Below, one piece after another: positions 15,403 to 24,976 of a stretch of 39,321 bases of DNA; the first letter of the stretch is position 1, and the number at the start of each line of letters is the position of its first letter. Below the pieces are notes generated by a model that saw only the letters and a program-made list of their open reading frames with translations, made no database searches and was not told the origin of the DNA. Both the position numbers and the translations under genes were made by a program. Origin of the DNA: Deltaproteobacteria bacterium (lineage in GTDB: Bacteria; Myxococcota_A; Polyangia; HGW-17). Location: positions 1 through 39,321 of the forward strand of contig JAFGWM010000017.1 of assembly GCA_016937155.1 (NCBI GenBank), in the 5' to 3' direction.

Positions 15403-17472
15403 TTACTGCAGTTTATAACCATAAACAAATGTTGCCTTTGAATATTTGAGGATTCTTTCTTTGATAATATCCATTGGTACAACCTTGCCATCCACATATT
15501 TTGCGATCAGTTCCTCAGCTTTTTTGCGATCACCTGAAGCTTTTATATGACCGACAATTTTCATCAGTTTATCAACAGCGGCGGGGAATTTGTCAAGATG
15601 GAATACAAAAACACCCTTGTCTTTGCCGTTGGCAGCAGTTTTTTCAGGGAGGAATTCAATCGCTTTTTCATCCATCAGGAAACCAACATGGATTGCAGCA
15701 AGCTGACTGTATGGTTTTGGCTTTTTACCATCACTGTACATTCCGCGGCTGATATGATTGATTGCCCAGAAAATGGAATCCACATATGTTTCTTCTGCGA
15801 ATTTTTTAGTGATGATTTTCTTTTTCAGAAGAAAGTCAACATACCAGAGAGCTCCGGTCTGTGCCTTGAGTTCTTCTAAGGTTGTTGAAAGTGCACCACC
15901 AAACCACTGTGCATCCTTTTTGCCCTTGTATACGTACTCATGAACGGGGCCGAGATTATGTGTCACTTCATGAAGTATGATTGACAAAAGTCCGGGATCA
16001 GCTGTTTCGGGATAGTTTTTCATAATTTCTGTATCAAAAAGGCTGATGGCTTTCTGTTTTCTTATCTCCATTGAATCCTTGTCAGTGTAGAGATTGCTCA
16101 TTACCACTGTACGGCCACCACTTTTAGCAACGGCTCCCCAGTTGGGAAGGCTCTGACCTATGGTTCCACCGAATGGGCTTCTGTCATTTCCAGCATTGGT
16201 TATGATATCAATAAAATCAGGAAGGTGAACTTTAACTTTTCTAGCCTTGTAGGGTTTTCCTATGTGTTTTGCCAGAACTTTCTCCATATCATTTTTAATT
16301 GGGAGAAGTTTTTTCTGCCAGTTCAGTGACTGTGGATTAATAAGTGAAAATGTCACATGGAAACCTGCTTTTGAATTACATGGATCCCAGTAAACTTCAT
16401 CAGGTGCAATTCGCACATAATATCTGGAATTGGTTGCATTCATAGCAGCCCAGGCTTTATCGGCGTTTTCCCATTTGTTTGTTTCAAAGCCCTTTGCAGC
16501 TTCAAGAAGATATTTTTTAAGGGCTTTTTCCTTGGGGTTTTTGATAATTCCAGAAATAGCCTTAAGTTCTTTGGCAATGGGTTTCATCAGTTTCTCAAAG
16601 TGTTTGTGATAAGGTACTGCAACCAGTTTTCCTTTTTTCTCTTCAACTACATTGAACTGATAAAGAAGTTTGGACTCCTTGCGGCGAATTTTTTTATCAG
16701 CAGCTTCCAGTTTTTTACAGAAATCCTTTTCTTTCTGAAGGGATGCTGGATAAATACCGTATATCTGTTTTCCAGAATTCTTCAATGCACTGCACTTTGG
16801 ATTATTTTCCTGTCTGGGTGATTTACATGAAGGCCCCCAGTTACGTTCCATCATTCTTTTTGATGGCGCATCTGAAGGTTTAAGTTCACTGATTCCCAGT
16901 TGAGCTTTGTAAAGATTATCCATCATCACGCTGACTTTATGTATTCCCCGGATGATGTTTTTATCCTCTTCTGAAAGTTTTGAGAGATCATTGAAAACCA
17001 CAGTGGGCCTACCCTGAGCGAGATCTTCCAGAACGAGTTTGATTCTTTCCATTTCAGATTTATCGGAACCCTTGTAACCATTGATCACCAGTTCTCTGAT
17101 GGATTTACTTATTTTTTCAAATTCAGGAGTGAAAGCACCATCCTTTACCCATACAGGAATTGAATCATAAAAGAGAAGAGATGTGATTTCAGAAGGATCA
17201 GGTTTCTGATTGTTATTGGTATCATCAATCCAGTATAAGGGTGCATTTAACTGAAGAGCAGCCAGATTGAATTCTCCTCTGGTTATTACTCTGGGTTTTA
17301 CAACAGTTTTAGCCGGGGTTTTATCAGTGTTTACAGGCTGTTTCACTGTTGAAGTTGTATCTGACGAGGTTGCTTTTTCTTTTTTTGAAGTGGTTTCCTT
17401 TTCGCTGGAATTTCCACATCCTGCAGCAAATATTGAGAATGCGCTTATTATTGCAATAGATCTGAATTTCAT
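15403..17472 (-). CDS. Lipoprotein zinc metallopeptidase, M49 (dipeptidyl-peptidase III)-like
   Basis: 689 residues. A signal peptide ends AAGC (lipobox Cys at about 19), followed by a Lys/Thr/Ser linker. The zincin motif HEVTH is at residues 501-505, followed by NLGP, and 30-odd residues later by LEELKAQTGALWYVDFL, the Glu-bearing segment that supplies the third zinc ligand. The helical LEE.KA..G segment and NLGP resemble M49-like proteins found in bacteria. Classical DPP III has HEXXGH with one extra residue, whereas here the spacing is plain HEXXH. The long N-terminal region of about 480 residues fits the family size. It is expected in the periplasm or on the outer membrane. AAGGAGG precedes the ATG. 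It is divergent from tryptophanase. Confidence 0.65.
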   Translation of the reverse strand: MKFRSIAIISAFSIFAAGCGNSSEKETTSKKEKATSSDTTSTVKQPVNTDKTPAKTVVKPRVITRGEFNLAALQLNAPLYWIDDTNNNQKPDPSEITSLLFYDSIPVWVKDGAFTPEFEKISKSIRELVINGYKGSDKSEMERIKLVLEDLAQGRPTVVFNDLSKLSEEDKNIIRGIHKVSVMMDNLYKAQLGISELKPSDAPSKRMMERNWGPSCKSPRQENNPKCSALKNSGKQIYGIYPASLQKEKDFCKKLEAADKKIRRKESKLLYQFNVVEEKKGKLVAVPYHKHFEKLMKPIAKELKAISGIIKNPKEKALKKYLLEAAKGFETNKWENADKAWAAMNATNSRYYVRIAPDEVYWDPCNSKAGFHVTFSLINPQSLNWQKKLLPIKNDMEKVLAKHIGKPYKARKVKVHLPDFIDIITNAGNDRSPFGGTIGQSLPNWGAVAKSGGRTVVMSNLYTDKDSMEIRKQKAISLFDTEIMKNYPETADPGLLSIILHEVTHNLGPVHEYVYKGKKDAQWFGGALSTTLEELKAQTGALWYVDFLLKKKIITKKFAEETYVDSIFWAINHISRGMYSDGKKPKPYSQLAAIHVGFLMDEKAIEFLPEKTAANGKDKGVFVFHLDKFPAAVDKLMKIVGHIKASGDRKKAEELIAKYVDGKVVPMDIIKERILKYSKATFVYGYKLQ

Positions 17473-17532
17473 TTCAGTCCTCCTTTTGACCGGGAATCCT
17501 ATGGGTTTGAGACAAAAGTTTCAACTTATTTA

Positions 17533-17562
17533 TTGAACAAGTTTAAATGTTGTTGGGATAAT
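17533..17562 (+). promoter_or_regulatory. Candidate promoter for tryptophanase
   Basis: TTGAAC (17533-17538), an 18-base spacer, then GATAAT (17557-17562), 50 bases before the tnaA start. No Trp-containing leader peptide of the TnaC type is visible between promoter and gene. The only small frames are MLLG and an 11-codon frame at about 17505, neither with Trp. Confidence 0.45.
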
Positions 17563-17612
17563 CATTGACGCAAATCACTTCACAAATTAGGATTGCCATC
17601 CGGAGGAATGAT

Positions 17613-18998
17613 ATGAAACTGCCTTATGCCGAACCGTACCGAATCAAGGTTGTGGAACCACTCAAAAAAACAACTGCTGAAGAAAGAAAGAAGGCCATTG
17701 AAAGAGCTGATTTCAATCTCTTCAATATCAGAAGTGAAGAGGTATTCATAGATCTGCTTACTGATAGTGGTACCGGTGCCATGAGTCAGTATCAGTGGTC
17801 TGAGATAATGCTCGGTGATGAAAGTTATGCAGGAGCCACCAGTTTCTTCAAACTGAAAGATACAATAAACGAAGTACTTGGAATGCCGTATTTTCTCCCA
17901 ACACATCAGGGAAGAGCAGCCGAAAATGTGCTGTTTCAAACACTTATGGGACACAGTGCTCCAGAGATGGTTGTTCCTGGAAACAGCCATTTCGATACCA
18001 CTAAGGGTCATATAGAATTTCGTGGAGCAAGAGCTATTGACTGCACAATTGATGAAGCATTTGATACCACCTGTAAGCATCCTTTCAAAGGCAATGTTGA
18101 TCTTGCAAAACTGGAAGCTGTACTTAAGGAATATTCTCCCGATAGAATCCCTCTTGTACTGATCACAGTTACATGTAATTCCAGTGGTGGACAGCCAGTC
18201 AGTATGGAAAATATCAGAGAAGTGAGTTCTTTATGTAAAAAACATGGAGTGACTGTATTTTTTGATGCTGCAAGGTTTGCTGAAAATGCATATTTCATCA
18301 AAACACGTGAAAAGGGATACTCAGAGAAATCCATTAAGGAAATTGTTCTCGAAATGTTCAGTTATGTGGATGGCTGTACTATGAGTGCGAAAAAAGATGG
18401 AATTGTGAATATAGGCGGATTCATCGCATTTCGTAATGAGGAACTTTACAACAAGGCGAGCACTTTCAATATAATTTATGAAGGCTATCTTACATATGGT
18501 GGGATGGCTGGAAGGGATCTTGGGGCTTTGAGTGTCGGTTTGAAAGAATCCACTGAATTTTCATATCTCGAATCCAGAATAGGTCAGGTGGCATATCTTG
18601 GAGAAAAATGTGTGGAATACGGTGTGGATGTACAGCAGCCTTTTGGCGGCCATGCAATATTTGTGGATGCGCTGAAGTTTTTCCCTCATGTTCCGAGAGA
18701 TCAGTTTCCAGCTCAGCTTTTGGGTGTGGAACTGTATATTGAAGCCGGGGTAAGAGGTGTAGAAATAGGTACTCTCCTTGCTGACAGGGATCCAGTGAGT
18801 CGTGAGAACAGATATCCCCGTCTTGAGCTTCTTCGTCTGGCTATACCGAGAAGAGTTTATACCCGATCCCATATGGATTATATCGCCGCCGGTCTGGCAA
18901 ATCTCAAGGAAAGATCAGAAAAGATAAAATCCGGGTTTGAAATTGTTAGTGAAGCTCCCATTATGAGACATTTCACCATTAAGCTAAAACGGATATAA
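17613..18998 (+). CDS. tnaA: Tryptophanase (tryptophan indole-lyase)
   Basis: 461 residues from the ATG at 17613, which has CCGGAGGA upstream; a longer open frame from 17565 lacks a ribosome site. This PLP-dependent beta-eliminating lyase converts tryptophan to indole, pyruvate and ammonia. Motifs are IDLLTDSGTGAMS, GDESYAG, PTHQGRAAE, SHFDTTKGHIE, FDAARFAENAYFIK, the PLP lysine in MSAKKDG (K260/K261), YGGMAGRD and LRLAIPRRVYT. Tryptophanase rather than tyrosine phenol-lyase is favoured because GVRGVEIG carries Ile where tyrosine phenol-lyase has its substrate Arg (MERG), and by the EAFDT and RHFTIKLK segments. It is followed 15 bases later by a transporter gene, suggesting coupled uptake, or efflux of product. 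Confidence 0.9.
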   Translation: MKLPYAEPYRIKVVEPLKKTTAEERKKAIERADFNLFNIRSEEVFIDLLTDSGTGAMSQYQWSEIMLGDESYAGATSFFKLKDTINEVLGMPYFLPTHQGRAAENVLFQTLMGHSAPEMVVPGNSHFDTTKGHIEFRGARAIDCTIDEAFDTTCKHPFKGNVDLAKLEAVLKEYSPDRIPLVLITVTCNSSGGQPVSMENIREVSSLCKKHGVTVFFDAARFAENAYFIKTREKGYSEKSIKEIVLEMFSYVDGCTMSAKKDGIVNIGGFIAFRNEELYNKASTFNIIYEGYLTYGGMAGRDLGALSVGLKESTEFSYLESRIGQVAYLGEKCVEYGVDVQQPFGGHAIFVDALKFFPHVPRDQFPAQLLGVELYIEAGVRGVEIGTLLADRDPVSRENRYPRLELLRLAIPRRVYTRSHMDYIAAGLANLKERSEKIKSGFEIVSEAPIMRHFTIKLKRI

Positions 18999-19013
18999 AA
19001 ATCGGACTGTTCA

Positions 19014-19985
19014 GTGGGTCATTTTGAAGCGATTATATCCATAAATCTTCCAATATTACTGGGATATTTAATCAGGAAAACAGACCTGTTCTCCATGGAT
19101 GAAGTGGGGACTTTGCGTAAGTTTGTTATTCAGGTGACTGTTCCTTTCATAATTTTTAAGAATCTATATAAAGCAGATATATCAAGTATCAGCCAGATTG
19201 CCCCCAGTGCCACTGCACTCCTTGTTATGTGTATATTATTTGTTAGTGTATCCATTGGTGTTTCCAGAGTTTTTAAATCACCAGTTCAGCGAAACTCTTT
19301 TGTTATAGGAACAATGTTTGGCAATTATGGATATCTCGGGTGGGGCGTTATGTATGGTTTTTACGGGGATAATGGTTTTTCCCGTGCGGTTTTTTTTACT
19401 ATACTGTCCTGGCCAGTATTTTTAGTAACGGGATTCGCTGCCATCTGGATTTTATCCAGGAAAAATAAAACAGATGGTCAGGGAAGTGGTTTCTTTGTCA
19501 GACTGCTTTTGAAAAACTCACTGGCACCGGTTTTGAGTGCTACTGCTGCGATGAGTATGAACTATTTCTCTGTGGGTTTGCCCAGACCATTCTGGAATAC
19601 GGTTTCTTCTTTTGGTAATATCACTATTCCCCTTATTCTTTTCACAATAGGACTTTCCTTCAGATTCAGAGCCGGTTCCTCACGATTTGGGGTTATACTC
19701 ACCGGAAGTATTTTCAGAGTTATCCCTGGTATCCTTACCGGATTAATCACAATATTTATAGTCAGTTTGATTTTTAAAATGGATTTAATCACAAGAAAAA
19801 TGATACTCATCCAGAGCGTTATGCCAACGGCTACTGTCAGCGCTTTTTTTGCAGAATTCATAGAATCCGATGAAGAGGTGATTGCAGCAATACTGACCTG
19901 GTCAACTCTGGGTGCGCTTCTGACGATACCCCTGTGGTACACTGCTATTGAAAAAACACCGCAGTTGCTTTTTTTCAGTTTATAA
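19014..19985 (+). CDS. AEC-family (auxin efflux carrier-like) permease
   Basis: 323 residues, nearly all hydrophobic, with about 8-10 membrane segments, in the normal size range for bacterial AEC permeases. Typical elements are the N-terminal LPILLGYLIRK, FG NYGYLGWG in the fourth segment, and SVMPTATVSAFFAEF near the C-terminus. Starts with GTG at 19014 with no strong ribosome site, 15 bases after tnaA, so translation may be coupled. It probably carries an organic acid, amino acid or indole-like compound across the inner membrane; the substrate is inferred only from linkage to tryptophanase. Confidence 0.82.
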   Translation: MGHFEAIISINLPILLGYLIRKTDLFSMDEVGTLRKFVIQVTVPFIIFKNLYKADISSISQIAPSATALLVMCILFVSVSIGVSRVFKSPVQRNSFVIGTMFGNYGYLGWGVMYGFYGDNGFSRAVFFTILSWPVFLVTGFAAIWILSRKNKTDGQGSGFFVRLLLKNSLAPVLSATAAMSMNYFSVGLPRPFWNTVSSFGNITIPLILFTIGLSFRFRAGSSRFGVILTGSIFRVIPGILTGLITIFIVSLIFKMDLITRKMILIQSVMPTATVSAFFAEFIESDEEVIAAILTWSTLGALLTIPLWYTAIEKTPQLLFFSL

Positions 19986-20008
19986 AAATGAATCAGAAAG
20001 GCAGAAAA

Positions 20009-20449
20009 TCACCAGGAGAATACACCCATAGGCAGTTTTTTAGGGAGTGCCATGGGATTAATTTTCTTTTTGTAGTATTCATCATCGGAACCGTCATCTT
20101 CCAGAATAATCAGAAGAATAAGCAGTCCGACACCTAAAATAGCTGCACCGGTATAAATAAAAATGTTTGCAATATCTTCAGCAGGAGTGGAATTTTGAGG
20201 TGGGGGAGGACTGTCATTATAGTGCCCTTCATCTTCCTGGTAACCCTTGATTTTAACAAGAGATGTGATGGATACTTTTTCACTGGTCTGAATTTTAAGA
20301 TCAGTGTTCAGAGTGGATTTACCATTGAATTTCATTTCAGGGAATATTGAATTTCCTGTTGAGAAAAACTTAAAGGTTTCAGCACTGGAAACACTCGTTG
20401 GTAGCACTATAAAAATTCCAAGTGTGACAATAATTTTTGAAAGTTTCAT
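20009..20449 (-). CDS. Small exported protein with one C-terminal membrane segment, unknown function
   Basis: 146 residues. A cleavable signal peptide (cut near SSAET) is followed by a polar region with a SPPPPQNSTP linker, then a strong membrane helix (IFIYTGAAILGVGLLILLIIL) and an acidic/Lys cytoplasm-facing tail. AGAGGA precedes the start. No known domain is recognised. It converges on the transporter gene with a 23-base gap and lies downstream of the MopE-like lipoprotein on the same strand. Confidence 0.6.
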   Translation of the reverse strand: MKLSKIIVTLGIFIVLPTSVSSAETFKFFSTGNSIFPEMKFNGKSTLNTDLKIQTSEKVSITSLVKIKGYQEDEGHYNDSPPPPQNSTPAEDIANIFIYTGAAILGVGLLILLIILEDDGSDDEYYKKKINPMALPKKLPMGVFSW

Positions 20450-20578
20450 TTTAATCCTCTTTAGGTTAGTACAAACAGAATCCCAGATTTTGGATTTATT
20501 TCAAAACTGCATATTTTCAAGCTGAAAAAAATAAAAAACACAGGTTTTTAATAATATTTGTGAAAAAACATTTCTGTT

Positions 20579-22666
20579 TTACTCTTCATACTGAATAATC
20601 AGTTGCGCACCACCTGAATTACCGGAAATATATGGCATGATCCGCAGGAAATATGGACCACCGGCAGTCAGTTCATGGGAAGTTGTAACCGTCGAACCTA
20701 TTCCGGGTGCAGACTGTGTGATACACATGTATGGAGAAATCATACAGTCAGTTCCACCTGCACCGAATCCCAGTTCCATTGCCCCCTCAGAAAAATTTTC
20801 AGGAAGCAGTTTTAATCTTATTCTTCCGCTCTGGGATAGATTGAAGGTGAAAGTTCTGCCTGTGTTTGACATGTTGAGTGGAGTACACGGAGTTTCGAAA
20901 TCTTCTTCAAACTGATTAAAATCAACGGTGTAACCAATTGGAGAAAGATGGGTGAGTTCCCCTAAAAAGGTTGTTTCAGTGCAGCCACTGGTTATACATG
21001 CATCGGTCAGATTGCAGTCCGGATCACTGCAGTCTGTATATCCGTCAAGATCATTATCAATGTCATCATGGCAATATGATTCTCCTGCACAGAATTGACT
21101 TTCAGCACAATCAGGATCATCACAGTCCGCAAGTCCGTCTCCATCATCATCTTCGTTGTTGGCGCAAAGCTCATCCAAGGGAGAGGTTATTTTAACAGTG
21201 AAACTGCCAGTGCCGCTTCCCTGATCAGTGAGAGCATCTGCAATAATATAGTATTTCCCAGGGGGAATATTATGTTCTGTAAGGGTCAGTGGCATGTTAA
21301 TGCCCTGTGGTTCAACGCAGTGGAAAACACCCTTATCACAGTTTCCCGGACTGCGCTGTGCCAGACTGAGTGCGTGATAACCGGTCTGTGCCATTGTTAT
21401 CTGAATATTAATATACTCTGAAGTCTCAAATGCCACCACATAGTCGCTTCCGGTTCCTCCACATGAAGTACTGAACCTGTTGGTCGTGGATTCAGTTGAA
21501 AAAGTATGAACTACTTCACTTCCTCTTCCGAGAACACCTAAAAACGCGTAATATATACATTCACCTTCAGTGCAATAGGAATCTCCCAGACAATCGGGGT
21601 CTTCACAGTCGATGTATCCATCAAGATCTTCATCGGTGGATGTTCCACAAATTTCAGGCGGAGCGCACTGCGTCAGGCAGTCAGGATCTTCACAATCCAC
21701 AAGGGAATCTCCATCATCATCGATTGAATTATCACAGATTTCATCTGAACATACGGCAAGTGTTTCACAATCCGGGTCTTCACAGTCTACAAGTAAATCC
21801 CCATCATCATCCCAGTTATTATTACAAATTTCCAGCATTGGTTCAGTTGCTTTTAGGGTAATATGCAGTTGGGTGTCAGAAGATATAGCCAGACGATAAT
21901 AACCAGGGGGAAGAGGATTTTTTACAAAGAGCACTGTAGAATCCTGTGTGACCTTCATACAGTCCAGATAATCCCACATACAACTTACATCATGTTCTTC
22001 TTCTCTAAGTAGCTGGACAGCAACATCAGAAACTTCTTCATCAGAGATTATCTCGATTGATATGGCCTCTGAAGCGTGGAAAGCCAGAGTGGAAAATGAA
22101 CCTGAAGAAATATCACAGTTGTTCAGTATACTTTGTGTTCCTGCTTCAATAGTTACTGAAGTTGAAAATCCCGGTGCTATTTCATCTGTAATACGCAATG
22201 AAGGATCACATCCCCCACAGATGGGATGATTCTGACATAGAACATCATCACAGTCTGTGTTTCCATCAAGGTCATTATCCTTTCCATCAGTGCAGTCTTC
22301 TGGCTCAACACACCAGGGAGATAGTGCACATTGTGGATCATTGCAGTCAGTCAGGCCGTTTTCGTCATCATCATAGCCATTTGAGCATATCTCACCTTGA
22401 CAGTATTCACTTTCAGCGCATTGTGGATCAAGACAGTCAATAAACCCGTTCAGATCGTCGTCCTGATTGTTATTACATATTTCAGTGTATTCAATATTAC
22501 AGTTGACATCACATCCGTCACCGGAAACGAGATTACCATCATCACACTGTTCAAGACCCTGAATTTTACCGTCTCCACATACAGTTGAAACCTTCACTTC
22601 ATCCGGTGTACATGAAGTAACTGCAGTAAATATCAAAGTTGCTGTGAATATCAGAAATAATCTCAT
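20579..22666 (-). CDS. Lipoprotein with CGDG repeat and eight MopE-like Asp-rich Cys repeats
   Basis: 695 residues from the ATG at 22666; an upstream TTG six codons earlier is less likely. The signal peptide ends VTSC (lipobox). A CGDGKIQGLEQCDDGN (DUF4215-like) repeat is followed by three and then five copies of C.N..DDD.DG..DC.DPDC, an Asp-rich, calcium-loop-like Cys repeat known from MopE-type and Myxococcota surface proteins. Between them are three copies of a beta-rich domain of about 110 residues that ends with Y-containing strands (PPGYYRLAI, PPGKYYIIA, GGPYFLRIM), like bacterial pre-peptidase C-terminal domains. It is probably an outer-surface binding protein. TATAAT (22681-22676) ends 9 bases before the ATG and no Shine-Dalgarno is present, so the mRNA may be leaderless. 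Confidence 0.8.
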   Translation of the reverse strand: MRLFLIFTATLIFTAVTSCTPDEVKVSTVCGDGKIQGLEQCDDGNLVSGDGCDVNCNIEYTEICNNNQDDDLNGFIDCLDPQCAESEYCQGEICSNGYDDDENGLTDCNDPQCALSPWCVEPEDCTDGKDNDLDGNTDCDDVLCQNHPICGGCDPSLRITDEIAPGFSTSVTIEAGTQSILNNCDISSGSFSTLAFHASEAISIEIISDEEVSDVAVQLLREEEHDVSCMWDYLDCMKVTQDSTVLFVKNPLPPGYYRLAISSDTQLHITLKATEPMLEICNNNWDDDGDLLVDCEDPDCETLAVCSDEICDNSIDDDGDSLVDCEDPDCLTQCAPPEICGTSTDEDLDGYIDCEDPDCLGDSYCTEGECIYYAFLGVLGRGSEVVHTFSTESTTNRFSTSCGGTGSDYVVAFETSEYINIQITMAQTGYHALSLAQRSPGNCDKGVFHCVEPQGINMPLTLTEHNIPPGKYYIIADALTDQGSGTGSFTVKITSPLDELCANNEDDDGDGLADCDDPDCAESQFCAGESYCHDDIDNDLDGYTDCSDPDCNLTDACITSGCTETTFLGELTHLSPIGYTVDFNQFEEDFETPCTPLNMSNTGRTFTFNLSQSGRIRLKLLPENFSEGAMELGFGAGGTDCMISPYMCITQSAPGIGSTVTTSHELTAGGPYFLRIMPYISGNSGGAQLIIQYEE

Positions 22667-22747
22667 AAAGGCAGTATTATACAAAATGTCATATTGTCAA
22701 TTGAATGAATCACTTCTGAAATTTGCATAAAGTTCCGGCAGGTGGAA

Positions 22748-23128
22748 TTATTTTTCGAGTTTAAGAAGGCAAAGTGCGAAATCTGAACATTTCTCATTCT
22801 CAATGCACTTTTCGATACCATTTTCGTCGTAGGCACCGCGATCCTTTTTGCATTCCCTGTAAAAGGAATTATCAAATTTCTTCTTTTCAATATCCATAAA
22901 TGCCTGAGTGGGTTTGAAATCCGGATTCCTCACAGTGAGAATTTCCTTTATACACTTGTGATACTTCTCTCTGAGTTTATCACAGTTGATATACGGTCTG
23001 CATTTGTGAGAAACACACCTCAGACTTTTTTTGCACTGGGAGTCAGTGTTGCAGGATTCATTGCGGTTTTTTTTACAGCCCCCCGAAAGAACCAATGAGA
23101 CAAATAGTGACAACCAGATGAATTTCAT
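22748..23128 (-). CDS. Small Cys-rich lipoprotein, unknown function
   Basis: 126 residues from the ATG at 23128; the open frame extends eight codons upstream into the PilZ gene end. The signal peptide ends LSGGC (lipobox), followed by C.TDSQCKKSLRC, a disulfide-rich motif also seen in Myxococcota lipoproteins, then a helical charged region with paired Cys (CHKCIKEI, ECKKDRGAYDENGIEKC, CSDFALCLL). It starts 2 bases after the PilZ stop, so both are probably cotranscribed. No domain with known function is recognised. Confidence 0.65.
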   Translation of the reverse strand: MKFIWLSLFVSLVLSGGCKKNRNESCNTDSQCKKSLRCVSHKCRPYINCDKLREKYHKCIKEILTVRNPDFKPTQAFMDIEKKKFDNSFYRECKKDRGAYDENGIEKCIENEKCSDFALCLLKLEK

Positions 23129-23130
23129 AG

Positions 23131-23580
23131 TTAATCCAGTAATATTCCCCACAGATTGTCGAGGTTTTGTGAGCTGGTTTGCATTCTGACAAGACGATCA
23201 ATGTGCAGTCTGGCCTCCGGTTGAAGGTATTCAAAGAGAATTCCGAAACCCGCTTCAAGGGGTTTGTCTTCAACCACGACATCTTCGGTTCTGCGCCATA
23301 AAACCCATCCGATTGCTTCCACTTTGGAATAACCGGGGATTCCGAAAACCAGCCCAATACGTGCCAGAAGGGGAGGAGGAGTTCCAGTAATAAAAGCTCC
23401 TGTACTGCTGAGATCTCTGAGCCTGCCATCAATTTTTTTGCCGGCTCCTTCCTCTGCAGGGTGGACTCTTTGAAAAACTCTGGAAAGTTCATCAGGCATG
23501 TTAATGGTCTGTGCCGGGAGAACTTCCCATGTGATTGGAATATCAAAATAAAGACGTGGGTTCATTCGTCGGTTTGTCAT
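23131..23580 (-). CDS. PilZ-domain protein
   Basis: 149 residues. It opens NRRMNPRLYFDIPITW, the R-rich stretch found at the front of PilZ domains, then has RLRDLSSTGAFI (the D.S..G motif), GLVFGIPG, AIGWVLWR and GFGILFEYL, all typical of PilZ beta strands. PilZ domains commonly bind cyclic di-GMP and control motility or surface behaviour. The second Arg box (RxxxR) is only loosely present, so binding is likely but not certain. It is divergent from the ClpX-like gene (92-base gap) and followed closely by a small lipoprotein gene. Confidence 0.8.
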   Translation of the reverse strand: MTNRRMNPRLYFDIPITWEVLPAQTINMPDELSRVFQRVHPAEEGAGKKIDGRLRDLSSTGAFITGTPPPLLARIGLVFGIPGYSKVEAIGWVLWRRTEDVVVEDKPLEAGFGILFEYLQPEARLHIDRLVRMQTSSQNLDNLWGILLD

Positions 23581-23672
23581 AAACTCTATGTTAGGTTATG
23601 CCAGCATCAAAATCCAGCTGAAAAACAGTCTTTTCCTTGCAAATTTACCTGCACTGGGGTAAAGAGCTGAGT

Positions 23673-24974
23673 ATGATCAGGACTAAAAATTTATCAGACA
23701 GTATTATTAATGCAAAACCCCCTACTTCCAGAAAGGGAACAAAATCTTCCGGAACGGGAAAATCCAAAAACCAAGGGAAAGAACCTGAACCATTTGATTT
23801 TGGTGATATTTTCTTTATGAATGATGAGAGCGATATTGCATCACCTGGTGAGGATCCTGATTCTCTTTTTCTGAAAAAGATTGTGGATGAAATTCCTCTT
23901 GTTCCTCCCTCTGAACTCTTTAATATGATAGGAGACATGGGATACAAAGGTCAGAATGAGGCAAGAAAAAGTGTTTCACTTATGGCCTACAGGCATGTGA
24001 GAAGACTGAAAAGAATTTATGTTGATGGTGAATCCAGAGAGAATGTTGGTAAAAAAAATAATCTTCTTCTTATGGGACCCACAGGGTGTGGCAAAACATT
24101 TCTCATTGAAACTCTTTTTAGTGGAATACTGCAGCTTCCCACTGTTATTGTTGATATAACACCGTTTAGTGAAACAGGATATGTGGGTCAGGATCCCAAT
24201 AACATACTTACCAGAATGTATCATACAGCCAATAGGGATGAACGTCTTGCCAGAATAGGTATTATTGCTCTGGATGAATTTGATAAACTGGCATCAAGTC
24301 AGAATAATGCAGTATTTGCAGGTGCAGGAACAACCAAGGATATTACAGGTCTGGGTGTTCAGCGTGAACTTCTCAAGATGCTTGAATCCAGTGAAGTTAA
24401 TGTTCCTGTGGAGCTTACCCATTCCTCATATGTGGAGACGGTGAATCTTCAGACGGCGGATATTGCATTTGTTGCAGTTGGTGCTTTTTCAGGGTTTAAT
24501 GCTATTTTAAATCGTTATCACAAAGGCAGTATAAGTGGGTTCAACCGGGATATTGAATCCCGTAAAAAGTTATACGATGATCATTCCATAGCTATATCTT
24601 GGACTCCTGAGGATGTTGAAAATGTAGCATATTTTCAGAGTTACGGATTTCTCCCTGAACTTGTGGCAAGATTCGGGCGAATTATTCCCTTTGCTGCCCT
24701 TGACAGGGAAACCATGTATCAGATACTTGAGGATAATATTCTCAGCATTATCCGAAAAGAATTTGCAGTTGAAGGTATTAAACTGGAAGTAGGGGAGGAT
24801 GTCATCGAACATATAGTAAAACTGGCGCTGAAGCGGGAAACCGGAGCAAGAGGATTGAACAGTCTGATTTTCAGGTATCTTGAAGACAAGGCTTTTGACC
24901 TCTTTGGTGTTGCTCAGACAGCCAAACTCACTGCTTTCATGGATGGTGAAAAAATTTCTTCAAAAGTTGAGTAG
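23673..24974 (+). CDS. ClpX-like AAA+ ATPase lacking the zinc-binding domain
   Basis: 433 residues from the ATG at 23673. Walker A is GPTGCGKT (135-142), the pore loop is ETGYVGQD (167-174), Walker B is [11 protein letters not shown] (197-207), an Arg-finger-like ELVARFGR is at 329-336, and sensor 2 is RETGARGL (388-395). This order and spacing match the ClpX unfoldase. It departs from ClpX in three ways. The N-terminal C4 zinc domain is replaced by a low-complexity Lys/Ser/Gly and acidic segment of about 75 residues. An insert follows sensor 1. The region where ClpX carries the IGF ClpP-docking tripeptide reads SISGFNRDI. No clpP is nearby. It may therefore act as a stand-alone unfoldase or remodeller. 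It ends 2 bases before murA, so they are cotranscribed. Confidence 0.78.
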   Translation: MIRTKNLSDSIINAKPPTSRKGTKSSGTGKSKNQGKEPEPFDFGDIFFMNDESDIASPGEDPDSLFLKKIVDEIPLVPPSELFNMIGDMGYKGQNEARKSVSLMAYRHVRRLKRIYVDGESRENVGKKNNLLLMGPTGCGKTFLIETLFSGILQLPTVIVDITPFSETGYVGQDPNNILTRMYHTANRDERLARIGIIALDEFDKLASSQNNAVFAGAGTTKDITGLGVQRELLKMLESSEVNVPVELTHSSYVETVNLQTADIAFVAVGAFSGFNAILNRYHKGSISGFNRDIESRKKLYDDHSIAISWTPEDVENVAYFQSYGFLPELVARFGRIIPFAALDRETMYQILEDNILSIIRKEFAVEGIKLEVGEDVIEHIVKLALKRETGARGLNSLIFRYLEDKAFDLFGVAQTAKLTAFMDGEKISSKVE

Positions 24975-24976
24975 TC

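Noticed and set aside
15270-15448. Short open frame reading KTAGTQKGIDPRINPDVV
   Set aside because: No ATG or ribosome site, short, and overlapping the end of the M49-like gene on the other strand; at best a relic.
17473-17612. A tnaC-type leader peptide for tryptophanase
   Set aside because: No short frame in this interval contains a Trp codon.
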